10,011 nucleotides of DNA from Chloroflexota bacterium (GCA_022566235.1 JADFJI010000051.1:1-10011), one strand, 5' to 3'; positions 1 to 6,792 are shown, counted from the stretch's first letter. Program-made: numbers and translations. Notes: generated by a model from the sequence alone, not told the origin.

Positions 1-1500
1 CCACGAGTTTGCCAGTATGTACATTGTCGATTCAGCGACCTTGTTCACGTGGGACACCCATGCGGTCTCCGCATCGGCATCTGCCTCAGCTGTTTCGATG
101 CCGCGTTCGCGCATGTACCCTAGGAGATTAGCAATCCACTCGATGTGCTGCTCGATGGCCACCGGCATGTTACTGAGGACGGAGGGACTGCCGGGCCCCG
201 TTATCATAAACATGTTCGGGAATCCGGCGACCTGCAGACCAAGGTAGGTCTTCGGCCCCTCGGACCACCTATCTTTAAGCGACAGATCGTTCCTGCCGCG
301 GATATCCATCTTAAAGAAGGTGCCCGTCATCGCATCGTATCCGGTGGCGAAGACGATCATGTCGAACTCGAACTCTTCGTCCTCAGTCCGTATTCCCTTA
401 GGCGTAATCTCCTGGATTGGCGAGTGGCGGATATCGACCAGTTCGACGTTGTCGCGGTTATAGGTCTCGTAGTAATTGGTGTCTATGAGAGCACGCTTCG
501 ATCCGTACGGATGGTCCGTAGGCAGAAGCTTCTCAGCGGTCTCGGGGTCCTTCACTATTTCACGGATCTTGGACCGGATGAACTCGGAAATGGTGTCGTT
601 TGCCCTTCTGTCCGTACTGATGTCTTTGAAGGCCCCTAAGAAGTGCTGGGCGAAACTGTTGCCGCCTTCAACCCAGGCAGCTTCGTATACCTCCTGGCGC
701 TCTTCTGCGGTGACCTCAAGAGCCGAGCGCTCATCGGGGTCCACAGGAGTGCCGTCCTCAGACCACTTCGCCTTTTCCAGGATCGCATCGTAGTTGGGTT
801 TTACCTCTTCCTCGATGAACCTGCGGTCTACAGTTTCGTGGCGGGCAGGGATAGTGAACTGGGGGGTCCGTTGGAACACGGTCAGGCGCCCGGCTTGCTC
901 GGCGATCACCGGGATCGCCTGTACACCGCTTGAGCCCGTGCCGATGACAGCCACGCGCTTCCCGGTGAAGTCTACGCCCCCGTGAGGCCAAGCGCCCGTG
1001 TGGTGCCACTCTCCCTCGAAGGAGTCCAGCCCCCTAATGTCCGGAACATTGCCCGCTGAGATGCATCCGATACCGGTAATCAGGAACTGGGCCGTGACAC
1101 GATCACCCTGGTCTGTTTCGATCTCCCATTGGTTAGCGTCCTCAAGGAACCTTGCAGAGGTGACCCGGGTGTTGAACTGGATGTCGCGGCGAAGGTCGAA
1201 GCGGTCCGCAACGTGGTTGAGGTAGGACAGGATCTCCGGCTGTTCTGGGTACTTGCCGCTCCAGCTCCACTCCTGAAGCAGCTCCTTTGAGAAGGAGAAG
1301 CAGTATATGTAGCTCTCGGAGTCGCAGCGTGCACCCGGGTAGCGGTTCCAGTACCAGGTGCCGCCGACTCCGGTACCAGCCTCGTACACCTGGGCGGACA
1401 TGCCGAGCTCTTCTCGCAATCGCCAGAGCATGCCCAGTCCTGCAAAGCCAGCCCCGATGATCACGGCGTCAAAGTCCGGGGATGTCCCGGGATTAGCCAT
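1..1500 (-). CDS. Baeyer-Villiger flavin monooxygenase (C-terminus cut off by window edge)
   Basis: Class B FAD/NADPH flavoprotein monooxygenase expected to insert one oxygen atom of O2 next to a ketone, giving an ester or lactone. Seen: an N-terminal FAD Rossmann motif GAGFAG (residues 16-21), the block GGTWYWNRYPGARCD (46-60), the full Baeyer-Villiger fingerprint F-x-G-x-x-x-H-x-x-x-W-P as FEGEWHHTGAWP (161-172), a second NADPH-binding motif GTGSSG (187-192), ATGYD (385-389) and FPNMFMITGPGSP near 427. The frame is open for 500 codons and reaches the window edge at a typical late 'ANSW' block, so roughly 40-50 residues are probably missing. The ATG at 1500 has AGGAGG five bases upstream (1506-1511). 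An alternative in-frame ATG at 1560 adds 20 residues and overlaps the stop of the upstream esterase remnant, but has no Shine-Dalgarno. The substrate cannot be told from sequence. Cytoplasmic; no signal peptide. Confidence 0.93.
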   Translation of the reverse strand, partial: MANPGTSPDFDAVIIGAGFAGLGMLWRLREELGMSAQVYEAGTGVGGTWYWNRYPGARCDSESYIYCFSFSKELLQEWSWSGKYPEQPEILSYLNHVADRFDLRRDIQFNTRVTSARFLEDANQWEIETDQGDRVTAQFLITGIGCISAGNVPDIRGLDSFEGEWHHTGAWPHGGVDFTGKRVAVIGTGSSGVQAIPVIAEQAGRLTVFQRTPQFTIPARHETVDRRFIEEEVKPNYDAILEKAKWSEDGTPVDPDERSALEVTAEERQEVYEAAWVEGGNSFAQHFLGAFKDISTDRRANDTISEFIRSKIREIVKDPETAEKLLPTDHPYGSKRALIDTNYYETYNRDNVELVDIRHSPIQEITPKGIRTEDEEFEFDMIVFATGYDAMTGTFFKMDIRGRNDLSLKDRWSEGPKTYLGLQVAGFPNMFMITGPGSPSVLSNMPVAIEQHIEWIANLLGYMRERGIETAEADADAETAWVSHVNKVAESTMYILANSW

Positions 1501-1559
1501 CCTGTCCTCCTGGTGCTTCTTCGTTCGGTTATCGGGACTTGCCACGGTTTTAGCTCCCA

Positions 1560-1745
1560 TTACTGTGCTGGTTGAGCTTTGCGCGCTTTCACAATACACG
1601 CTTTGACCGCTTTTACAACCTGTTGGAACCCGAGCTCGCTGCCAGGCAGCATCAGCAGGGTAAAGAACCCGTGCATCTGGCCGGCATATCTTTGGAGATC
1701 AGTGGGTACGTTGGCCTCCTCCAGACGCGCTGCGTACGATGCCGT
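1560..1745 (-). pseudogene. C-terminal remnant of an HSL-type alpha/beta-hydrolase (esterase/lipase)
   Basis: About 60 codons ending at a TAA (1562-1560) encode SYAARLEEANVPTDLQRYAG followed by QMHGFFTLLMLPG and a terminal helix. This matches the C-terminal end of hormone-sensitive-lipase-family esterases, where the His of 'HGF' is the catalytic histidine. The nucleophile motif (GDSAG), the oxyanion HGGG motif and the catalytic Asp region are absent: the sequence further upstream on this strand stops resembling the family around 1745 and is replaced by the LLM gene's promoter region. The frame stays open to about 1883, but that part has no family resemblance. The gene would have been the immediate upstream partner of the monooxygenase, with its TAA overlapping a possible ATG (TAATG). 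Esterases next to Baeyer-Villiger enzymes commonly hydrolyse the ester product. It looks like a 5'-deleted pseudogene. Confidence 0.7.
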
Positions 1746-1796
1746 AGGCCAGGCCAATGAGCGGCCCGTGGCTGCCCTGATGAGAGGCAGTCCCGA

Positions 1797-1826
1797 TTGA
1801 CAAACCTCGTTTTTCACCATTAATGT
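1797..1826 (+). promoter_or_regulatory. Sigma70-like promoter for the LLM oxidoreductase
   Basis: A perfect TTGACA (1797-1802) is followed after 18 bp by TAATGT (1821-1826), a weak -10 that keeps the key TA...T bases. Predicted transcription start is near 1833, leaving about 25 bases before the ATG at 1859, with AGGAGG at 1845-1850. Orientation and spacing fit the downstream gene. Prediction by eye only. Confidence 0.45.
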
Positions 1827-1858
1827 AACACCACTTTGTCGATGAGGAGGAATAGCAT

Positions 1859-2812
1859 ATGGAGTTTGGATTTGACCTTCCATCCAGCGGACCCCTGGCT
1901 ACACCCGAGGGTCTTATTACCCTGGCCCGCCGCGGCGAGGAGATGGGATTCGGAGTCATCAGCGCAAGCGACCATATCATCATTCCAAGGACAATCGATT
2001 CTGATTATCCCTACAGCGAGGACAGTGAGTGGCAAGGCGAAGACTCAGGTGAGTACCTGGAAATGCTTAGCCTGCTCAGTTTCATAGCCGGTCAGACCTC
2101 CACTGCAAAGCTGCTGACCTCGGTCATGGTGCTGCCCCATCGAAGCCCGGTGCTTACCGCCAAGATACTGGCTACCATCGATGTGCTCTCGGGTGGCCGT
2201 CTCATCGTGGGCTGCGGCGTTGGTTGGATGCGAGAGGAGTTCGAGGCTATCGGCGCGCCTCCCTTCGACCAGCGAGGTACGGTAAGCGACGAATACATCC
2301 GAGTGTTCAAGGAGCTGTGGACCAGCGATAACCCCACCTTCGATGGGAAGTATTCTCGCTTTGCAGGCATCTCCTTTCTGCCGAAACCGGTACGGAAACC
2401 CCATCCTCCTATCTGGATTGGTGGCGAAAGCCCTCGCGCACTGCGCCGAGCGGGCAGATTGGGCGATGCCTGGTATCCGATAGGCAACAATCCGCGATTT
2501 CCTGTTGGAACGCCTGAACAGCTTGCCGAGGGCATGTCCCGAGTGCGCCGTTACGCAGAGGAGGCCGACAGAGATCCCGCTACTATCGACCTCGCCTACA
2601 GCGCCGGTTGGTACAGCCTACACGACGAGCAAACCCTCCCAGACGGTGGACGGAGGATGTTGACCGGCAGCCCGGAGCAGATTGCCGGCGACATAAAGAC
2701 GTTGGAAGGTATCGGGGTGAGCTACCTTATGCTTGGCTTTATGGCCGACACATTGGAAGAAACCTTGGCAGGTATGGAGCGCTTCGCCACGGAGGTCAAG
2801 ACTCTGGTATAG
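1859..2812 (+). CDS. LLM-class oxidoreductase, probably F420-dependent (TIGR03619-like)
   Basis: A 317-residue luciferase-like TIM-barrel protein, normal length for the single-domain F420-dependent branch. Seen: start MEFGFDLPSSG (first beta strand), a SDH motif at 37-39, the phosphate-binding region GGRLIVGCGVGWMREEFEA (112-130) followed by 'PFDQRG', FLPKPVRKPHPPIWIGG in the second half, and a C-terminal 'LEGIGVSYLMLGF' barrel strand. Known of the family: these enzymes use reduced F420 or FMN for hydride transfer or monooxygenation of small organics. The F420 preference is inferred from resemblance to TIGR03619 proteins. The ATG is supported by AGGAGG eight bases upstream and a promoter-like site at 1797-1826. 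It appears to be monocistronic and converges on the M24 gene. Substrate unknown. Confidence 0.88.
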   Translation: MEFGFDLPSSGPLATPEGLITLARRGEEMGFGVISASDHIIIPRTIDSDYPYSEDSEWQGEDSGEYLEMLSLLSFIAGQTSTAKLLTSVMVLPHRSPVLTAKILATIDVLSGGRLIVGCGVGWMREEFEAIGAPPFDQRGTVSDEYIRVFKELWTSDNPTFDGKYSRFAGISFLPKPVRKPHPPIWIGGESPRALRRAGRLGDAWYPIGNNPRFPVGTPEQLAEGMSRVRRYAEEADRDPATIDLAYSAGWYSLHDEQTLPDGGRRMLTGSPEQIAGDIKTLEGIGVSYLMLGFMADTLEETLAGMERFATEVKTLV

Positions 2813-2828
2813 GCCTCTGGTACAGGAT

Positions 2829-2907
2829 GGTAGAGCCTGTCGATAATCGACACACCATCGGGCTCCGCCCCAGTTCGACAAACATGACTGAGTCTGTCGA
2901 AGGGCGG
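2829..2907. repeat. Inverted-repeat cluster between convergent genes
   Basis: Two perfect 7-bp inverted repeats lie side by side: TGTCGAT/ATCGACA (2838-2844 and 2846-2852, one-base centre) and TTCGACA/TGTCGAA (2874-2880 and 2895-2901, 14-base loop). The segment CTGAGTCTGTCGAAGGGCGG (2888-2907) is a variant of the 'CTGAGCCTGTCGAAGGACGG' dispersed element also seen, broken up, at 9940-9996. Sitting between the 3' ends of two convergent genes (2812 and 2916), it could act as a bidirectional transcription terminator, though no T-run follows either stem. Confidence 0.55.
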
Positions 2908-2915
2908 TCAAATTC

Positions 2916-4148
2916 TCAGTCGAGGAACCTCCAGTCGAAGGAGGCCTGAGAGATAACCTCGGGGCCATCGGCCGTAATGATCATCTGCTCGCCCAGCTTC
3001 ACCCCTTCCCGTGCCCCGACCTTGCCCACATAGCATTCCAGGGTCATTACCATATTCTCCTCGAGAGCGCCGGGCTCATGGCCGAAGCCGTGTATACTCC
3101 AATCGGGGTAACAGATGGCGGGCCATTCATCGGACATACCCGCGCCGTGGGACATGACGGGATAGCGCTGGGCCTTGTATTTTTCGGGAAATTGGTACGC
3201 TTTCTCCGATATCTCCCGATAGGTCATGCCCGGCCGGAACAGGTGCATGGACTCTTGAATGAACTCGTAGGCAACTTTGTAGGCATCCAGCTGCTCCGGG
3301 TTGGGCTTTCCGTCTCCGCAGAGGTAGGTTCGAGAGACACACAGGAAATACCCCATGGGGCCGGCCATGTCTATATCGAAGGCGACCAGGTCCCCGGGCC
3401 GTACCAGTCTCTGCGTGGAATCATTGAACCAGGGATTGGTATTACCTCCGGCGGCCAGCAGCTTGCCGTCGGTGTGCTCGCCGCCATATTTAAGGTTCGT
3501 ACCTGCCAGGATGGACCAGAGCTCGTCTTCGGTGACCCCCGGCCTTATCGCCCGCCTGACGTTGTCTATGGCCACATCGGCTATGGCGGCGGCCTGGCGC
3601 ATGAGGGTCAGCTCGTCCCGGGTCTTGATGGCTCGCGCCCTTTCCAGAGGGGCCCAGCCATCTACCAGCTCAATCTCCTGGGCCCTGGCGGCCCCGAATC
3701 CTACGGCGTCCAGCTTGTCCAGCCCTATTCTCTCAGAGGCTATTCCCAGCTCAACCAGCACATCCTTTAGGTTGGCGGCCCATAACTGGACGGCATCCTC
3801 CATATAGGCCCCGCAGGGGAAGAAGTCCCAGGTCTGCCCTTTTCTTATCCGAAGCTCCTTGCTGTCCTCAGCCCCCGACATATCGCCGAAAAGGACCGGA
3901 GCCCCCTCCCGAGGTATCAGGGCCGGTCTTTGAAACCGACGCATGTTATAGACCCCTGATGACCGGCTGCCCGTGGCGTAGCGGACGTTTACCGGATCGA
4001 AAAGCAGCATCCCGCCCAGGTCCGCCTTTGCCATCTCTCCTTGAAGTCGGGCCAGCCTCTCCCTCCTTAGGCGGGAGGCGTCGACCCGTTCATCGAAGTC
4101 GACAACGTTTTGCCCCACCAGGTCTCGTTCGTGAGCCAGTTTAACCAT
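2916..4148 (-). CDS. M24-family metallopeptidase homologue, DddP-like (creatinase/aminopeptidase P fold)
   Basis: A 410-residue protein with an N-terminal creatinase domain (LLFDPVNVRYATGS near residue 48) and a C-terminal pita-bread domain from about 175. It resembles DMSP lyase DddP: ARAIK, KYGGEH, NPWF, VAFDID, SHGAGMSDEWP, a later YPD and KYKAQRYPVMSHG all have close DddP counterparts. Against the ligands I recall for Ruegeria DddP (D295, D297, D307, H371, E406, E421; catalytic D377), this protein has D258, D260, C270, H334, E371, G386 and D340. Thus the putative catalytic Asp and four ligands are kept, one ligand is Cys and another is Gly with Glu beside it (E387). The role may be peptidase, lyase or another hydrolase; DMSP cleavage is not established. 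The ATG is preceded by AGGAGG (4159-4164) at 10 bases. Cytoplasmic. Confidence 0.85.
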   Translation of the reverse strand: MVKLAHERDLVGQNVVDFDERVDASRLRRERLARLQGEMAKADLGGMLLFDPVNVRYATGSRSSGVYNMRRFQRPALIPREGAPVLFGDMSGAEDSKELRIRKGQTWDFFPCGAYMEDAVQLWAANLKDVLVELGIASERIGLDKLDAVGFGAARAQEIELVDGWAPLERARAIKTRDELTLMRQAAAIADVAIDNVRRAIRPGVTEDELWSILAGTNLKYGGEHTDGKLLAAGGNTNPWFNDSTQRLVRPGDLVAFDIDMAGPMGYFLCVSRTYLCGDGKPNPEQLDAYKVAYEFIQESMHLFRPGMTYREISEKAYQFPEKYKAQRYPVMSHGAGMSDEWPAICYPDWSIHGFGHEPGALEENMVMTLECYVGKVGAREGVKLGEQMIITADGPEVISQASFDWRFLD

Positions 4149-4427
4149 TGACCCGTGTCCTCCTGTCTACTGATCTTGCCTCTTCGGGATAGATAGAGAT
4201 AGGCCTCCCACCAGGGCTTCCGCCACTGGGGGTCCTCATCAGGTGCAGTCAACCCTCACATTAACCTATATCTCTCGGGAAGTTGCCCGCCTTCCCTCCA
4301 ACTCGATTACCACCACCCCATCACTCATCTGCCTCTGTCTCTTTAGTGAACTCTTTCAGGGGGGCATTTTTAGTTGAGCGTTGCCACTTTTGGCGAGACG
4401 AGTCCTGCGTTAGTCGGTGTCGAGCTA
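4149..4427 (-). other. Intergenic region upstream of the M24 gene; one doubtful short frame
   Basis: Between the stop of the glycosylase and the start of the M24 gene lie 279 bases with no recognised gene. A 6-bp inverted repeat GGGAAG/CTTCCC (4277-4282, 4291-4296) could be a weak terminator or leader hairpin, without a T-run. On the minus strand a TTG-started frame from 4252 encodes an aromatic-rich stretch (DEDPQWRKPWWEAYLYLSRR) before overlapping the M24 start in another frame. It has no separate ribosome binding site and no recognised relative. The M24 ribosome binding site is at 4159-4164. Confidence 0.4.
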
Positions 4428-4886
4428 TCAGTTGGTGCGGCGCGATGCCTGCCACTCTTCGTGAGAAGGCACCTTCTCGCCGACCACATAGAGGAAGTAG
4501 TAACAGCCCGTATCGCCCAGGAACTTGAACTGCCGTCGCAGGTCTTTGACCGTCTCGTCAAAGCCGTCGTGGGACCGTAGGTAGTCTCGGAAGCTGCCGT
4601 GGCCCTCGTCCAGCTCAATCAGGCGGCGAGCGTTCCCTACTATCGCCTCAAGTTTGCGGCGGTTTCTAATTACCCGTTTGTCCTGCGTCAGCTCATCCAG
4701 GTCTTGGGGAGTGAGATTAGCGATGGCTTCGGCGTCGAATCCCCGAAATGCCTCCCGGATTCCTGGCCACTTGGACTCAACGACCTTCCACGAGATGCCG
4801 GCCTGGAATATAGCTTTGCTCATTACTTCCAAGTAATCGCCCAACGATTGAGGGTCGATCTGTTTCGGCGCTTGCTGTCCTGGCAT
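4428..4886 (-). CDS. Tag-like DNA-3-methyladenine glycosylase I family protein, short variant
   Basis: A 152-residue protein of the methyladenine glycosylase (Tag) helix-hairpin-helix family, compared with about 187 residues in E. coli Tag. Seen: FQAGISW (27-33, matching QQAGLSW of Tag, including the base-stacking Trp), REAFRGFD (44-51), RVIRNRRKLEAIVGNAR (71-87, matching IIRHRGKIQAIIGNAR) and FKFLGDTGCYYF (120-131, matching FKFVGTTICYSF). Family role: excision of 3-methyladenine from alkylated DNA. Differences: the N-terminal zinc-ligand region (Cys4, His17 in Tag) is missing, the C-terminal CCC is missing, and the position of the substrate-contacting Glu38 is Ala25. The start is firm: an in-frame TAA lies two codons before the ATG, with GGGAG seven bases upstream. 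It is probably a real gene of a divergent subfamily, not a truncation; activity is uncertain. Confidence 0.8.
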   Translation of the reverse strand: MPGQQAPKQIDPQSLGDYLEVMSKAIFQAGISWKVVESKWPGIREAFRGFDAEAIANLTPQDLDELTQDKRVIRNRRKLEAIVGNARRLIELDEGHGSFRDYLRSHDGFDETVKDLRRQFKFLGDTGCYYFLYVVGEKVPSHEEWQASRRTN

Positions 4887-4959
4887 CGGTTACTCCCTTT
4901 TTGTAGCGTTGATTAGCGGCAGGGGTCACAACAGCCCACTGCAACTATGGTCCGGGCGG

Positions 4960-4968
4960 CTTATATCA
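4960..4968 (-). promoter_or_regulatory. Extended -10 promoter candidate for the glycosylase gene
   Basis: Read on the minus strand, 4968-4960 is TGATATAAG, one mismatch from the extended -10 consensus TGnTATAAT. No good -35 is visible, which extended -10 promoters can do without. A start near 4953 would give a leader of about 65 bases before the ATG at 4886. A second similar word, TGATATAGG, lies 30 bp further upstream (4998-4990). Confidence 0.35.
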
Positions 4969-4990
4969 GAACCCTCTTCATTCGGATACC

Positions 4991-5179
4991 CTATATCAAA
5001 CGTCCTGGAGGCAAGCCAGCCACCTCATCTATTAAAGGCATGGTAGAATCACTCCCGAATGGAGTCAACCATTCCTCCGGGCTAACAAAGCACTTTCTAG
5101 CGCCGTGAGCTAGCCTGCGGCGGGTAGCAGAGGCCACTGTCACCACGGTGCAGCTACCTTTTTCGACTATGACGGGCAT
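4991..5179 (-). CDS. Possible small protein of unknown function (62 aa)
   Basis: A frame of 62 codons starting at ATG 5179 (a GTG at 5185 is an alternative) and ending at TAG 4993-4991. The product starts MPVIVEKGSCTVVTVASATR and ends with LIDEVAGLPPGRLI. GTGAGG stands directly before the ATG, too close for a normal ribosome binding site, so translation is doubtful. No family is recognised, no signal peptide or membrane segment is visible, and its stop overlaps a promoter-like word. It may be a real small gene, a remnant or a chance frame. It lies in the roughly 600-bp divergent region between the glycosylase and the second LLM gene, which otherwise shows no gene. Confidence 0.25.
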   Translation of the reverse strand: MPVIVEKGSCTVVTVASATRRRLAHGARKCFVSPEEWLTPFGSDSTMPLIDEVAGLPPGRLI

Positions 5180-5185
5180 CCTCAC

Positions 5186-5489
5186 TACATCTCACCCGAT
5201 GGGTGGAGCTAATCCCCTGTTCACCAATCCATGCCCTTCGCAGCGAGCATCTGTGGCCCCGCCGAGACCGTTAGACCTGATCTGCCGCTAAGGGCGTAAC
5301 CCGCTGCCATAGAATTTGATCTCCGTCATTTCTAAATTGCCCAGAGTATGGTAGTGTGCTCTCGTTTATAGCGATGGGCGACGCAGAAAGAGCGCTACAA
5401 ACTAACCATTAGGATAGAAGTCTCTGGCTGTAAAACTGCACGTGCAGAAAGAAAACTGAAGCTCCAAGATATCAAAGAGGAGAGAATAG
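5186..5489 (+). other. Intergenic leader upstream of the second LLM gene
   Basis: About 300 bases without a convincing gene. The AT content rises toward the LLM start, as expected for a promoter region, and the ribosome binding site GAGGAG (5477-5482) ends seven bases before the ATG. I could not find a -35/-10 pair with acceptable spacing. No tRNA, riboswitch fold or repeat was recognised by eye. Confidence 0.5.
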
Positions 5490-6734
5490 ATGAAGTTCGG
5501 TATATTCACAAATCCAGCCACACCCGGAGTGATCCCGGATGGTGTAAGGCTAGCGCCTATCGGACGAAACAACGACCGATATCAGCAACTTCTGGAAGAG
5601 TTAAAACGGATCTGCTTTGCCGCCGAGGACATGGGTTTCGACTCCTTCTCAACCACGGAGCACCACTTCCACTCCGAAGGCATCGAAATGTCGGTGGCTC
5701 CTTTGTTGCTGTACACCGATCTGGCGGCCAGGACAAAGCGGATCAAGTTCGCCCCCCTGGCCATCGTCCTCACCACCCGGGACCCGATACGCGTCGCCGA
5801 GGAGCTTGCCGTTCTGGACCACCTGACGAAAGGACGCCTTATGGCCGGGTTTGCCAGAGGTTATCAGGACCGGTGGGTGTCTGTCCTGGGCCAGAAGTAC
5901 AAGGTCAAAGGTACTCAGTCTGATAAATCGGCCACCAACGAGCGCAATCGCAGGCTTTTCGAGGAGAACTGGCACATCATTAAGGCCGCCTGGACCCAGG
6001 ATGTTCTCAGCTACAAAGGCGAGTTCTACGAGGTGCCCTTCCCCTATGAGGAGGGCATCAGGGACTGGGTCCTGGGAGACATCACCCGGGAGCGGGGCGC
6101 TCCAGGGGAGATAGACGATGAAGGGGTGATACGCGGCGTCTCGGTAGTACCCAAGCCGTATCAGCAGCCCTATCCCCCCGTTTTCATGGCCTTCTCCCTA
6201 AGCGAGACCAGTATCAGATTTGCCGCCAGAGAGGGCATGATCTCCCAGATCCAGGTTTCCAATCCCGAAGGTTTCAAACGCTTGTGTCACGTGTACCAGG
6301 AAGTGGCGGCCGAAAACGGAAGGGAGCTTAAACTCGGGGAGCAGGTGGCCGCACCGCGTTACGTGTACATCGGAAAGACTTACGAAGAAGCGCTCCAGCG
6401 GGCGGAGAGGACGCTGGGCTGGCAGTACGACGGTTACTTCGGAGCGTTCGGGTTCATGGAGGGGTTTCGCAACCCCGAGGACCCCGAAGAACCGAAGCCG
6501 CTGAGGTTTAAGAACGCACATGAGGTCACCAAGCGACTGATCGAGCACCAGTTCGCCCTGGTTGGGACGGTCGATGATATAAAGCGCCAGATGGAGTCCC
6601 TGGCCCGGTGCCACGATAACGGTGAGCTGGAGTGGTTCACCTTCCAGCTCGACCAGGGCTACATGCCAATAGAGGAAGCGATGGACCAGCTGGAGATATT
6701 CGGCACCAAGATAATGCCGGAGTTCCAGGGCTAG
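5490..6734 (+). CDS. LLM-class flavin-dependent oxidoreductase (luciferase-like monooxygenase)
   Basis: A 414-residue TIM-barrel protein of the bacterial luciferase superfamily, longer than the 317-residue paralogue at 1859. Seen: MKFGIFTNPATPG start, FAAEDMGFDSFSTTEHHF (43-60) with the EHHF motif typical of FMN-using luciferase-like monooxygenases, IVLTTRDPIRVAEELAVLDHLTKGR (92-116), MAGFARGYQ (118-126) at the flavin-phosphate site, VPKPYQQPYPPVF in the middle, and a C-terminal FALVGTVDDIKRQM helix-strand unit. Family role: reduced-FMN-dependent oxygenation of organic compounds, usually needing a separate flavin reductase; none is encoded here. The start is supported by GAGGAG seven bases upstream. 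It is probably first in an operon with the amidohydrolase 86 bases downstream, which suggests sequential attack on one substrate, but this is an inference. Cytoplasmic. Confidence 0.88.
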   Translation: MKFGIFTNPATPGVIPDGVRLAPIGRNNDRYQQLLEELKRICFAAEDMGFDSFSTTEHHFHSEGIEMSVAPLLLYTDLAARTKRIKFAPLAIVLTTRDPIRVAEELAVLDHLTKGRLMAGFARGYQDRWVSVLGQKYKVKGTQSDKSATNERNRRLFEENWHIIKAAWTQDVLSYKGEFYEVPFPYEEGIRDWVLGDITRERGAPGEIDDEGVIRGVSVVPKPYQQPYPPVFMAFSLSETSIRFAAREGMISQIQVSNPEGFKRLCHVYQEVAAENGRELKLGEQVAAPRYVYIGKTYEEALQRAERTLGWQYDGYFGAFGFMEGFRNPEDPEEPKPLRFKNAHEVTKRLIEHQFALVGTVDDIKRQMESLARCHDNGELEWFTFQLDQGYMPIEEAMDQLEIFGTKIMPEFQG

Positions 6735-6758
6735 GGCACCGCCCCGGTAATCGTTCTA

Positions 6759-6792
6759 CGGCGCCTTACGGTTGCGCCGGTCAAGTCCGGCG
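6759..6792 (+). promoter_or_regulatory. Two overlapping GC hairpins in the LLM-amidohydrolase spacer
   Basis: CGGCGC (6759-6764) pairs with GCGCCG (6774-6779) across a 9-base loop. CGCCGG (6775-6780) pairs with CCGGCG (6787-6792) across a 6-base loop. The two stems share bases 6775-6779, so only one can form at a time. They sit between the first stop (6734) and the amidohydrolase ribosome binding site GAGGAG (6807-6812). They may tune read-through or stabilise mRNA; chance pairing in GC-rich DNA is possible. Confidence 0.35.

Noticed and set aside
145..639. Plus-strand open frame (164 codons) opposite the monooxygenase
   Set aside because: The minus strand encodes conserved monooxygenase blocks across the whole stretch; the plus frame resembles nothing.
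3078..3770. Long plus-strand open frame (230 codons) opposite the M24 gene
   Set aside because: It is antisense to a well-supported gene with family motifs, has Gly/Pro-rich composition typical of a shadow frame, and has no ribosome binding site.
2916..4148. Naming the M24 gene dddP
   Set aside because: Two metal-ligand positions differ from characterised DddP and M24 functions diverge widely, so DMSP lyase activity cannot be claimed from sequence alone.
5388..5489. Plus-strand frame reading KERYKLTIRIEV before the second LLM gene
   Set aside because: It briefly resembles the start of small TIGR04076-type proteins, but the following residues do not match, it has no start codon or ribosome binding site, and it runs into the LLM gene in another frame.
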